Shown one piece after another: positions 47,108 to 54,159 of a DNA stretch of 64,000 bases. Position numbers and translations under genes: made by a program. How positions within the stretch are numbered: the first letter of the stretch is position 1; the number at the start of each line of letters is the position of its first letter. The notes under the pieces were generated by a model, which made no database searches, had not been told where the DNA came from, and saw nothing but the letters and a program-made list of their open reading frames with translations. Source of the stretch: Vagococcus fluvialis bH819 (lineage in GTDB: Bacteria > Bacillota > Bacilli > Lactobacillales > Vagococcaceae); assembly GCF_900163795.1 (NCBI RefSeq), contig NZ_FWFD01000008.1, forward strand, positions 398,390 through 462,389. The letters are read 5' to 3'.

Positions 47108-48619
47108 TTAATCTTCTAAAATTGCCGCTAATTTTTCCGTATTTAACCTCTCTTGTTGATTAAAATACGTTGCTAATTTTGTGAAAACTACTTTATTTTT
47201 ATTTAACTCATCATTTTCAACTTGCAAAACTAGTAAAGGTTCATGTAAACTCATTCGTAATAAGAACCAACCAGATCCGTAAGTTTCTGAAACGTTCACA
47301 CGAATCCCTTCTTCATTTTCAGAATCAATCGTGAAACCAGCTTCTTGACTAACAAAATCTCTTAGTTTCTCAATGACTTCATTTCCATACACTCGGTAGG
47401 CTTCGCCTGAAATTTTAAAACGAACCTCTTGAGCTTCAACAGGTTGTTTTAAGGTAGCAATCAAATCACCTATCGTTTTATTTTCTTTTTTTAACTTAGG
47501 TAGTAACATTAAAATCTTAGCAATCACATAAGCCCCGTCATCTAAGAAATAATTTTCTTTGAACGCCGCATGACCACTTGTTTCAATCGCAAGAGGTGTT
47601 TCAATCCCTTGATTATTCAACTCAATAGCTTTATTTATCACATTACGATAGCCACATAAATAACGCACTTGTTTACCGCCTAGTTCCTCGATGAAAGATT
47701 TTAAATGACTTGATGTTGGTGAATTAGTTACAATGGTTTGACCCGTTTCATTTTCCAAAACAATTTGAGCTAAAACAGCAATCAAACTATTACGGTTAAT
47801 TACTTCACCAGTTTTATCAACCACTGCCGCACGATCCACATCCGTATCAAAGATAACTCCTAAATCAGCCTTGTTTTTGAGAACCGCTTGTTGGATACTT
47901 TCCATGGCTTCTTTATTATCTGGATTCGGCATGTGATTAGGAAAATGACCATCTGGATCTAAAAACTGACTCCCAGAAGTATCTGCCCCTAATACTTGTA
48001 ATACTTTCTCAGCAAAGAAACCACCCGCACCATTTCCAGCATCTAAGACAATTTTAAAACCAGATAAAGGTTTTTCTTCACCTGTTTCTTGTTGAATTTT
48101 TCTTACTAAATCGGCTGAATATAAAGAAATAATTTCTTTTTTAGTCACACTCCCTTTATCTTCCAAATCAGAAACAAACGGTGTGGTATGGGCTAAGATA
48201 TAATCAATATCTTCATGCTCAGCTCCGCCATCTTTAGAAAAAAGCTTAATTCCATTATAGTAAAAAGGTAAGTGACTTGCTGTAATCATAATTCCACAAT
48301 CTGCATCAAATTCTTCAAATTGAGTTGCCATAAACATTGCAGGTGTTGTGGCTAATTCAGCATCTAGTATTTCGACTTCTTCTTTTATAAAGCCTTCAAC
48401 TAATCCGCCTTTAATATCTGACGCAGATAAGCGGCTATCGTGACCAATCGCAATTCTCATAGGTGTTCTCGTTACTTTTTTCTCAGATTTTAACCACTCA
48501 ATAATCCCACTAGCAATCACTTGTGCTTCTTTCTTAGTTAAATTTGCCGTAAATTCTTCGTGAGAAATCGCAATCCCTCTAATATCTGATCCGTTTTGTA
48601 GCGCTAACAATTCTGTCAT
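47108..48619 (-). CDS. Phosphohexomutase (phosphomannomutase/phosphoglucomutase family)
   Basis: A 503-residue alpha-D-phosphohexomutase. The phospho-serine loop is GIMITASHLP, the metal loop is DTDVDRAAV and the sugar-binding loop is ETSGHAA, then a C-terminal phosphate-binding domain (NVSETYGSGWFLLRMSLHEP). These move a phosphate between C1 and C6 of glucose or mannose. Whether it is PGM or PMM cannot be decided from the loops. It lies just upstream of ygbA and 18 bases downstream of argR. Confidence 0.88.
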   Translation of the reverse strand: MTELLALQNGSDIRGIAISHEEFTANLTKKEAQVIASGIIEWLKSEKKVTRTPMRIAIGHDSRLSASDIKGGLVEGFIKEEVEILDAELATTPAMFMATQFEEFDADCGIMITASHLPFYYNGIKLFSKDGGAEHEDIDYILAHTTPFVSDLEDKGSVTKKEIISLYSADLVRKIQQETGEEKPLSGFKIVLDAGNGAGGFFAEKVLQVLGADTSGSQFLDPDGHFPNHMPNPDNKEAMESIQQAVLKNKADLGVIFDTDVDRAAVVDKTGEVINRNSLIAVLAQIVLENETGQTIVTNSPTSSHLKSFIEELGGKQVRYLCGYRNVINKAIELNNQGIETPLAIETSGHAAFKENYFLDDGAYVIAKILMLLPKLKKENKTIGDLIATLKQPVEAQEVRFKISGEAYRVYGNEVIEKLRDFVSQEAGFTIDSENEEGIRVNVSETYGSGWFLLRMSLHEPLLVLQVENDELNKNKVVFTKLATYFNQQERLNTEKLAAILED

Positions 48620-48637
48620 TTGATTTCCTCCATAAAA

Positions 48638-49090
48638 TTATTCAAGATAGGATAAAAATTTTCCGTTCAACCTTTTGGCGTCCTCTTCTGATCTGGAAAT
48701 TAAAACGATGGTGTCTGTCCCAGCTAACGACCCAACAATTTCAGGAATCGATAGTTCATCTAAATCAGCTGCCACAATATTAGCTGCCCCAAGTGACGTA
48801 TTGATGACATTCATTACTTGAACATGAGTTACTTGGGTTACATACTCTTTAAAAACCTCTTTTAAGTGATCAATCGGTTCAATTTTTTTCTCAGGTAACA
48901 CGCCATATTTTATTTTACCATTTGTGTCGTGTGTTTTTACAATTTTTAATTCTCTGATATCTCTTGAAATCGTCGCTTGTGTCGCTTCAATCCCAGATTC
49001 ATTCAATTTATCTAATAATTGCTGCTGACTCTCAATTTGGTGTTGAGAAATAATTTGTTTAATTAAAAGCTGACGTTTTTTCTTTGCCAT
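48638..49090 (-). CDS. argR: Arginine repressor ArgR/AhrC
   Basis: A 150-residue arginine-dependent regulator. The N-terminal winged helix (QQQLLDKLNESGIEATQATISRDIRELKI) binds ARG boxes and the C-terminal hexamerisation/arginine domain has GSLAGTDTIVLISRSEEDA. Start at 49090 (MAKKKRQL) is preferred; the earlier in-frame ATG has no room for a ribosome binding site. No arginine pathway genes are in the window. Confidence 0.93.
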   Translation of the reverse strand: MAKKKRQLLIKQIISQHQIESQQQLLDKLNESGIEATQATISRDIRELKIVKTHDTNGKIKYGVLPEKKIEPIDHLKEVFKEYVTQVTHVQVMNVINTSLGAANIVAADLDELSIPEIVGSLAGTDTIVLISRSEEDAKRLNGKFLSYLE

Positions 49091-49178
49091 ACCATTACAC
49101 ATCCTTGCCTGTTTATACTAGATTGATTATACCAAAAAAATCAGATTATTAATGACAAGGATCTAACAATTTTGAAAT

Positions 49179-50189
49179 TTATTTTTTTTTAGAGACTTCT
49201 ATTAATTTTTCACATAGATCATCATAGTCTAAGCCAGACGCTTTGGCTTCTTGAGGTAATAAACTAGTTGGCGTCATCCCTGGTAATGTGTTGGCTTCAA
49301 TGCAAAAAATCTCATTCTTTTGATTCATCATAAAATCGATTCGAGAATAACCAGATAGCCCCAAAATATGGTGCGTTTTTAACGCCATACTTTGCATCTC
49401 TTCTGTTAAGTTCAAACTAATATCAGCAGGTGTGACTTCTTCCGCACTTCCCGCTTGATATTTATTTTTATAATCATAAAAACCAATTTTAGGAATAATC
49501 TCAATAATCGGTAAAGTCTCACTACCTAAAACACCTACCGCAAATTCACGCCCAGATACTTTTTCTTCTAATAAGATGTCTGTTTTAAATCTTTTAGCAG
49601 CCTCAATAGCAACGTTAAATTCTGTTATCGTATCAACAATTGCAATGCCGATACTTGAGCCATTATTATTAGGTTTCACTACACAAGGTAAGTTAGGAAT
49701 GATACCTTCTTCGTAGATTTGCCATTTTGGTGTGTTGATTCCATGAAATGCCATTAATTCTTTGGCTAGTAATTTATCCATCGCAAGGGCACTTCCTTTA
49801 TGGGAAGAACCTGTATAATTTATATTGTAAATATCAAACAAAGCTTGGAGTTTTCCGTTCTCTCCAATTCCTCCGTGAAGCGCTAGAAAAACCATATCTG
49901 CTGATTGGCACAAAGGAATAATATTTTCTCCAATCTCGCTCGTCAGCTTATAGTCTGCTTTTATTTTATCTAAATCAGGGGCTGTTTCTGGAATCACATA
50001 GCTGTATTCTTCTTTTTTTAGTTCCTTATATGCCTCATCAAAAGTGGTAAATTCAGGCGTTCCTTCAATTAGATCCACTAACAATACTTGGTGTTTTTTA
50101 CTCATTAAAGCGTTTGCGATTTGTGAGCCAGAAGACAATGACACATCTCTTTCATCACTTAATCCACCTGCTAATACGACTATTTTCAT
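49179..50189 (-). CDS. Second D-alanine--D-alanine ligase-family protein
   Basis: A 336-residue ATP-grasp ligase paralogous to ddl at 28079. Motifs: GGLSDERDVSLSSG with the N-terminal Glu, KPNNNGSSIG, FYDYKNKYQAGS with the D-Ala-favouring Tyr, and FCIEANTLPGMTP. No His or Phe replaces the Tyr as in D-lactate ligases, and no vanH/vanX-type genes are near, so it is probably a D-Ala-D-Ala ligase or a relative with another substrate. The ATG at 50189 has GGAGG upstream. The low similarity to the first copy suggests separate ancestry. Confidence 0.85.
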   Translation of the reverse strand: MKIVVLAGGLSDERDVSLSSGSQIANALMSKKHQVLLVDLIEGTPEFTTFDEAYKELKKEEYSYVIPETAPDLDKIKADYKLTSEIGENIIPLCQSADMVFLALHGGIGENGKLQALFDIYNINYTGSSHKGSALAMDKLLAKELMAFHGINTPKWQIYEEGIIPNLPCVVKPNNNGSSIGIAIVDTITEFNVAIEAAKRFKTDILLEEKVSGREFAVGVLGSETLPIIEIIPKIGFYDYKNKYQAGSAEEVTPADISLNLTEEMQSMALKTHHILGLSGYSRIDFMMNQKNEIFCIEANTLPGMTPTSLLPQEAKASGLDYDDLCEKLIEVSKKK

Positions 50190-50550
50190 CTCTTTTTCCT
50201 CCACATGTTTAAATGTTAAGCTTTAGTATAGCAAAAAAATTATTGGAATTTCCGTGATAGGATTAAATTTAATGAAAGTTAAGGAAATAAGAAGGATATA
50301 GAAAAAGTCATCATATTGCTATAATCTTGATTAATGGAAGTTTTGGTAGAACGTATATCTTAAATGTTAATTTTTATTTCTGGCAAATTATCGTATAATT
50401 TAGTTATTATTAAAATAAAGATATAAAATTTTAGATATTAATGATGACAATAGAAAATATTCTAAGTGTAACAGTTGGGAGTTAATCAATAAAGATAAAC
50501 TCAAAAATTAAATTCTTTCACAAAAAGGAATTATCCGATTCAAATAATCT
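50190..50550. other. AT-rich gap upstream of the second ligase gene
   Basis: About 360 bp with no credible gene. The left end holds the promoter of the ligase gene on the minus strand. TATAAT at about 50394-50399 on the plus strand lacks a good -35. A 14-codon ATG frame near 50440 has no ribosome binding site and was not called. The right end borders the first small-peptide locus. Confidence 0.5.
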
Positions 50551-50610
50551 TCACATTTTCAAGCTAATATATAAATATACCAACAAAACAACCCTAACAA
50601 ACTTTTTCAT
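50551..50610 (-). CDS. 19-residue hydrophobic peptide, copy 1
   Basis: A minus-strand ORF, MKKFVRVVLLVYLYISLKM, starting at an ATG 8 bases after GGAGGAG. It is too short for normal gene finding, but copy 2 at 51280-51342 keeps the reading frame through one whole-codon insertion and shows synonymous changes (Lys, Ser, Leu codons), the sign of selection on the protein. A basic N-terminus and a single hydrophobic stretch suggest membrane insertion, like the Ibs or other type I toxins, but I know no family with this sequence. The ribosome binding site sits in the loop of a stem (50611-50637). Confidence 0.65.
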   Translation of the reverse strand: MKKFVRVVLLVYLYISLKM

Positions 50611-50637
50611 TTTATTTACTCCTCCAAAGTAAATAAA
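50611..50637 (-). promoter_or_regulatory. Stem-loop that presents the peptide 1 ribosome binding site
   Basis: On the minus strand TTTATTTACT and AGTAAATAAA pair perfectly for 10 bp around the loop TTGGAGG, which is the Shine-Dalgarno sequence. The ATG starts one base after the stem. The same structure is kept in copy 2. Confidence 0.75.
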
Positions 50638-50650
50638 CAACTCCTTTTTT

Positions 50651-50681
50651 GCCTCTAGCAATTAGCTAGGGGCTTTTTTTA
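50651..50681 (+). terminator. Plus-strand terminator opposite the peptide 1 leader
   Basis: GCCTCTAGC and GCTAGGGGC pair (one G-U) and are followed by TTTTTTT on the plus strand. No annotated plus-strand gene precedes it, so a plus-strand RNA antisense to the peptide mRNA could end here. Confidence 0.7.
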
Positions 50682-50717
50682 TACAAACACCTAAGCCATC
50701 CTTTTAAAATCTCCTGT

Positions 50718-50725
50718 GATATAAT
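50718..50725 (+). promoter_or_regulatory. Extended -10 promoter of gpx
   Basis: GATATAAT with an upstream TG (TGATATAAT) fits the extended -10 consensus and lies 37 bases before the gpx start. Confidence 0.55.
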
Positions 50726-50761
50726 TATCTCAACAAAATAATGGTTTTAGAAAGGAATTTT

Positions 50762-51241
50762 ATGATGACTATCTATGATTATTCAGCTACATTAGAAAAC
50801 GGAGAAATATATTCCCTAGAAAAATATAAAAATAAAATAGTTATTATTGTTAATACCGCAACAAAATGTGGCTTCGCTCCTCAATTTAAAGAACTGGAAG
50901 AAATCTATGCTACTTATAAGGATAAAGATTTAGTCGTACTTGGCTTTCCTTCAAATCAATTTAAACAAGAGGTAATAAGTGCCAGTGCCGCTGCCCAAGC
51001 TTGCCAACTAAAGTATGGTGTAACCTTCCCGATGCATGATATTTGTATGGTTAATGGAGATTCAGCATTACCTCTTTTTAAATACTTAGAAAAAAATAGC
51101 AAAGGCATTCTTGGAAATAATATCAAGTGGAACTTCACTAAATTTTTAATTAATAGAAATGGAGAAGTCTTTAAACGATATGCACCTAAAGACAGCCCTA
51201 AAAATATGATTGAGGACATTGAGTATTTGCTTAATCAATAG
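50762..51241 (+). CDS. gpx: Glutathione peroxidase-family thiol peroxidase
   Basis: A 159-residue peroxidase. The catalytic Cys lies in VNTATKCGFAPQ, the Gln in GFPSNQF and the Trp/Asn in KWNFTKFLI, the family's tetrad. It uses cysteine, not selenocysteine, and in Firmicutes such enzymes usually take electrons from thioredoxin. Start is ATG 50762 (or 50765) behind AAAGGA. The gene is flanked on both sides by copies of the small-peptide locus, which lie on the opposite strand. Confidence 0.92.
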   Translation: MMTIYDYSATLENGEIYSLEKYKNKIVIIVNTATKCGFAPQFKELEEIYATYKDKDLVVLGFPSNQFKQEVISASAAAQACQLKYGVTFPMHDICMVNGDSALPLFKYLEKNSKGILGNNIKWNFTKFLINRNGEVFKRYAPKDSPKNMIEDIEYLLNQ

Positions 51242-51279
51242 CAATTTCACAAAAACAAATACTTCGTTTCAAACAATCT

Positions 51280-51342
51280 TCACATTTTCAGACTAATATA
51301 TAAGCATACCAACAAAACAACCCTAATAATAAATTTTTTCAT
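51280..51342 (-). CDS. 20-residue hydrophobic peptide, copy 2
   Basis: A minus-strand ORF equal to peptide 1 with Val5 replaced by Ile-Ile and Tyr12 by Cys. Synonymous changes occur at Lys3, Ser and Leu near the end, and the codon insertion keeps the frame. It begins ATG with the same GGAGGAG and stem arrangement. Function unknown; a membrane-acting toxin or a regulatory peptide are both possible. Confidence 0.65.
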   Translation of the reverse strand: MKKFIIRVVLLVCLYISLKM

Positions 51343-51369
51343 TTTATTTACTCCTCCAAAGTAAATAAA
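51343..51369 (-). promoter_or_regulatory. Stem-loop that presents the peptide 2 ribosome binding site
   Basis: Identical to the 50611-50637 structure: a 10-bp stem with the Shine-Dalgarno sequence TTGGAGG in the loop. Confidence 0.75.
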
Positions 51370-51382
51370 CAACTCCTTTTTT

Positions 51383-51412
51383 GCCTCTAGTTTTTAGCTA
51401 GAGGCTTTTTTA
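51383..51412 (+). terminator. Plus-strand terminator opposite the peptide 2 leader; may also end gpx
   Basis: GCCTCTAG and CTAGAGGC pair around a short loop, followed by TTTTTTATTT. Compared with copy 1, the right-arm base pair is changed from G-U to A-U, keeping the stem. Confidence 0.75.
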
Positions 51413-51448
51413 TTTGAAAAAAAATCAATGAACACAAAAATAAAGACT

Positions 51449-51477
51449 CGCTAGTGATTCCATTTTGGAATCATTCG
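51449..51477 (-). terminator. Likely terminator region after cat
   Basis: A perfect 8-bp repeat (TGATTCCA / TGGAATCA) with a TTT loop and partly paired flanks is followed on the minus strand by TCTTTATTTTTG. It lies about 75 bases after the cat stop; a second weak hairpin is nearer at about 51510-51533. Confidence 0.55.
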
Positions 51478-51549
51478 CAAGCCTTACACCTTTATAGATA
51501 TTAACTCTATTCTAGATAAAATAATTTTTATCTATGTCCATCTAAATAA

Positions 51550-52185
51550 CTAAAATTGATCTAACACTTCTTGCAGTCTAGTTAAAAACCGGCTGACATG
51601 AAAACCGTCACACGTTGCATGATGAACCTGTACTGCTACAGGTAGTAACCTCTGTTCCTTTTCTTCTATCATCTTTCCACCTGTAATAATCGGTCCTAAA
51701 AAATTATCATTATGTTTAATGGATAAATTAAAACCATCAAAAGATGTCCACGGAATCATTGAAATTGGCACGATATTTGCTGGAAAATCTAATTGTGGAG
51801 CCATTTTTTTAGAATTTTCATATGCTTTTACTGTTTCTAAATATGCTTTTTGGAAAATTTCAACATCAACATCCCACTTTGTCCAAACACTAATGAAGTT
51901 ATCGCTAACTTTACTAGAAATTGTATAGTTCGGCTCTAAATTATCCCATAAAATAAGCTGACCTTCTTCAGTAATTGCCACTTTAAAACAATCAAACTCA
52001 TTCACCACTTGTGTCACTTGACGGATGAACGCTGGATAAAACTTTGCTTCTCGTTTCTTAATCGCTTCATAAAAGTTAGTCACATCAAGCTTAGTCGTCA
52101 AACTAAAACGAGTTCCTTGTGCCATGAAAGCTTCAAAGTGTTCTTTTCTATGCCATGTTTCTTGATTAATTATTTGATAATTCAT
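51550..52185 (-). CDS. cat: Type A chloramphenicol acetyltransferase-family protein
   Basis: A 211-residue CatA-type acetyltransferase. The catalytic motif is QVHHATCDGFHVSRFL, with the His that acts as general base, and the N-terminal region has TRFSLTTKLDVT and the middle NYTISSKVSDNF and SMIPWTSFDGFNL. This family acetylates chloramphenicol using acetyl-CoA, but chromosomal members may have other substrates. It is preceded by a 9-codon leader peptide and a stem that hides its ribosome binding site, the known layout of drug-inducible cat genes, which supports a role in phenicol resistance. Confidence 0.88.
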   Translation of the reverse strand: MNYQIINQETWHRKEHFEAFMAQGTRFSLTTKLDVTNFYEAIKKREAKFYPAFIRQVTQVVNEFDCFKVAITEEGQLILWDNLEPNYTISSKVSDNFISVWTKWDVDVEIFQKAYLETVKAYENSKKMAPQLDFPANIVPISMIPWTSFDGFNLSIKHNDNFLGPIITGGKMIEEKEQRLLPVAVQVHHATCDGFHVSRFLTRLQEVLDQF

Positions 52186-52190
52186 TTTTT

Positions 52191-52224
52191 CCTCCTAATA
52201 TTAAATCTTTGTGATATTAAGAGG
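52191..52224 (-). promoter_or_regulatory. Translation attenuator of cat (stem hiding the ribosome binding site)
   Basis: On the minus strand CCTCTTAATAT and ATATTAGGAGG pair over 11 bp (one G-U) around a 12-base loop, burying AGGAGG, the cat ribosome binding site. The left arm overlaps the last codons of the leader ORF, so a ribosome stalled in the leader would open the stem. Confidence 0.8.
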
Positions 52225-52246
52225 CTAATTTAACTGACTTGATCAT
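52217..52246 (-). CDS. cat leader peptide (9 residues)
   Basis: A short ORF, MIKSVKLAS, with AAAGGAG 10 bases upstream of its ATG, precedes cat. Its stop codon lies inside the left arm of the attenuator stem. In cat-86 and related genes, chloramphenicol stalls the ribosome on such a leader and frees the cat ribosome binding site; the same is inferred here. Confidence 0.75.
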   Translation of the reverse strand: MIKSVKLAS

Positions 52247-52295
52247 TTTTTTGTCACTCCTTTAAAAATATTTTAACAGAAAAACAGATTTTTTA

Positions 52296-52324
52296 TTGAC
52301 ATTTATCTCATTTCCCTTTAATCT
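52296..52324 (+). promoter_or_regulatory. Likely promoter of the amino-acid permease gene
   Basis: TTGACA, 17 bases, TAATCT lies about 70 bases before the start. The -35 is perfect and the -10 is poor. Confidence 0.45.
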
Positions 52325-52392
52325 TTTATTTATAATTTTCTGACAATTTAGATAATTAAACAAATAACCCTTATTAAAAAGGAGAGATTACT

Positions 52393-53790
52393 ATTCGTAT
52401 TTTTAAAAAAGAATCTGTACAAACATTTTTAAATGCTGACGCTAACTTAACCAGAAGCTTACGAGCGAGAGATTTACTTGCTTTAGGGATTGGTGCCGTC
52501 ATCGGAACGGGAATTTTTATTTTACCAGGACATGAAGCCGCGCAACATGCTGGACCTGCCGTTGCCATTGCCTTTTTAGTTGCTGCTTTATTATCAGGAC
52601 TTGTAGGTATGGCTTATGCTGAATTTTCATCTGCCATGCCCGTTGCCGGTTCTGCCTATTCATTTGGTTCCGTGGTTTTCGGAGAAATTGTTGGTTGGCT
52701 ACTCGGTTGGGGCTTAATTTTAGAATATTTTTTAGCCGTTTCAGCAGAAGCAACAGGATTTGCTGCTTATTTTAACAACAATGTTCTATCTGCCTTCAAT
52801 ATTACCTTACCAAAAGCACTGCAATCAGGCCCCTTAGAAGGTGGCATGGTCAATATCACAGCCGTGTTAATCGTCTTTGTGGTTGCATTCATCGTAAGTA
52901 AAGGGGCAACACTTTCTAAAAATATTGAAAATGTCGCTGTAATTATTAAAATTGCGATTATTATATTGTTTATTGTCGTTGGTTTCTTCTATATCAACAC
53001 GGATAACTATGTGCCATTTTATCCAGAAGAGTTTCACAGTGCCCCACTTGGATTTGGTGGAATCTCAACTGCTGCTGCTACAGTTTTCTTTGCCTTTATT
53101 GGTTTTGATGCCTTAGCTTCTAACTCAGCTGAGACGATTAATCCTAAGAAAAATATGATTCGTGGGATTTTAGGAACTGTGATTGTTTCTGTTATTCTTT
53201 ACGTTAGTTTCTCACTTGTTTTAACTGGTGTGGTTCACTATACAGAGTTAAATGTAGATGATCCCGCTGCCTACGCATTAAAAGCTGTTAACTTATCAGC
53301 ATGGAATAAACTAATTTCAATCGGTGCCTTAGTTGGGATTTTCACGGCTATGATCACGATGTTTATGGGTGGTTCAAGACTTGTTTATGCTCTAGGTCGT
53401 GACGGTCTACTTCCTAAATCATTAGGAACTGTTGATAAAAAATACAGTGTTCCTAAAAAAGCGATTATCTTAGCAACAGTGGTTCAAGCCTTCTTTGCTG
53501 GGATGGTTCCTTTAACAGACTTAGCATCATTAATTAATGCAGGGACACTTCTTGCCTTTGTCTTCATCTCATTTGGAATTATTCCTTTAAGAAAAAGAAA
53601 AGACATTCCAAATGATGGTTTCAAAATGCCACTGTATCCAGTCTTACCAATCGTTGCCAGTCTCTTTAGTATTTACTTCATCATCATGTTACCAAGCTTC
53701 ACGAAAGTAGCTGTAACGATTTGGATGATTGTCGGTTTAGTCTTCTACTTAAGCTATGGATTAAGACACTCTAAGTTACAGAAAAGATAA
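52393..53790 (+). CDS. APC-family amino-acid permease, apparently starting at an AUU codon
   Basis: A 465-residue transporter with about 12 membrane segments of the cationic amino-acid transporter (CAT) type. GIGAVIGTGIFILPG is the family's substrate-binding TM1 signature, and AFIGFDALASNSAETINPKKNMIRGI and ALGRDGLLPK are also typical. The first in-frame ATG (52609) lies after TM1 and TM2, so it cannot be the start. GGAGAG at 52381-52386 is 6 bases before an in-frame ATT at 52393, which would begin RIFKKESVQTFLNADANLTR, a normal N-terminus for the family. No ATG, GTG or TTG lies in frame between. It is plus-strand and monocistronic. Lysine/arginine or a similar amino acid is the likely substrate. 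Confidence 0.86.
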   Translation: MRIFKKESVQTFLNADANLTRSLRARDLLALGIGAVIGTGIFILPGHEAAQHAGPAVAIAFLVAALLSGLVGMAYAEFSSAMPVAGSAYSFGSVVFGEIVGWLLGWGLILEYFLAVSAEATGFAAYFNNNVLSAFNITLPKALQSGPLEGGMVNITAVLIVFVVAFIVSKGATLSKNIENVAVIIKIAIIILFIVVGFFYINTDNYVPFYPEEFHSAPLGFGGISTAAATVFFAFIGFDALASNSAETINPKKNMIRGILGTVIVSVILYVSFSLVLTGVVHYTELNVDDPAAYALKAVNLSAWNKLISIGALVGIFTAMITMFMGGSRLVYALGRDGLLPKSLGTVDKKYSVPKKAIILATVVQAFFAGMVPLTDLASLINAGTLLAFVFISFGIIPLRKRKDIPNDGFKMPLYPVLPIVASLFSIYFIIMLPSFTKVAVTIWMIVGLVFYLSYGLRHSKLQKR

Positions 53791-53802
53791 GCACTATTTG
53801 CA

Positions 53803-53836
53803 AAAAAACGCCAACTCGAACACGGGTTGGCGTTTT
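53803..53836. terminator. Bidirectional terminator between the permease and the 53836 gene
   Basis: AAAACGCCAAC and GTTGGCGTTTT pair perfectly around an 11-base loop, with T runs on either side; the two flanking genes converge here. Confidence 0.9.
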
Positions 53837-54159
53837 TACATTTTTTTATCAAAATTCTTTAAAGCAAACATTTCTACTAATTGACCAATAATAATTAAAT
53901 CAAACGCAATCATCAGTCCTCTATTTAAAGAAAAAGAAATATCCATTTGAGGAATAAATAAAATTAATGTCATCAAGATAGCTATCACAACAATCAAAAA
54001 TTGATAATACTTCAAACTGATTTGACTTGCTTTTTCTTTAATTAGCGACCATCGTTCATCATTTCCATACTCCATTTGTTTTTTTGATCGGTAAAACAAA
54101 TTGTAAAAATAAGCAACTCCTAGAGATACAATAAAGATTAGCATAATTAACTGACTCAT
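53836..54159 (-). CDS. Small membrane protein paired with an XRE regulator
   Basis: A 107-residue protein with three predicted membrane segments (LIMLIFIVSLGVAYFY, YYQFLIVVIAILMTLILFI, RGLMIAFDLIIIGQLVEMF) and a cytoplasmic loop with GNDERWSLIKEKAS, a pattern shared by DUF2178/DUF3796-like membrane proteins. It overlaps the XRE regulator by 4 bases (ATGA). Such pairs are widespread in Firmicutes; the function is not known to me, though a sensor role for the membrane protein is often suggested. Confidence 0.75.
   Translation of the reverse strand: MSQLIMLIFIVSLGVAYFYNLFYRSKKQMEYGNDERWSLIKEKASQISLKYYQFLIVVIAILMTLILFIPQMDISFSLNRGLMIAFDLIIIGQLVEMFALKNFDKKM

Larger units (their letters stand above)
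50541..50682. repeat. Duplicated small-peptide locus, copy 1
   Basis: This ~142-bp segment recurs at 51271-51413, offset by 732 bp, with the gpx gene between the two. The 54 bases from the peptide start through the paired stem to the hairpin are nearly identical in the two copies; differences concentrate in the peptide codons and hairpin loop. Confidence 0.9.
51271..51413. repeat. Duplicated small-peptide locus, copy 2
   Basis: The second copy of the ~142-bp segment described at 50541-50682, directly after the gpx stop. It has its own peptide ORF, stem and plus-strand terminator. Confidence 0.9.

Noticed and set aside
49179..50189. A vancomycin-resistance ligase (VanA/VanC type)
   Set aside because: The omega loop keeps Tyr (KNKYQAGS) as in D-Ala-D-Ala ligases, and no vanH, vanX, vanT or vanS/R-like genes are nearby.
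50440..50484. A 14-codon ORF (MMTIENILSVTVGS) before the first peptide locus
   Set aside because: No ribosome binding site precedes it and it has no counterpart at the second copy.
52374..52753. Minus-strand frames opposite the permease start
   Set aside because: They have no ribosome binding site and run against the clear permease coding frame.
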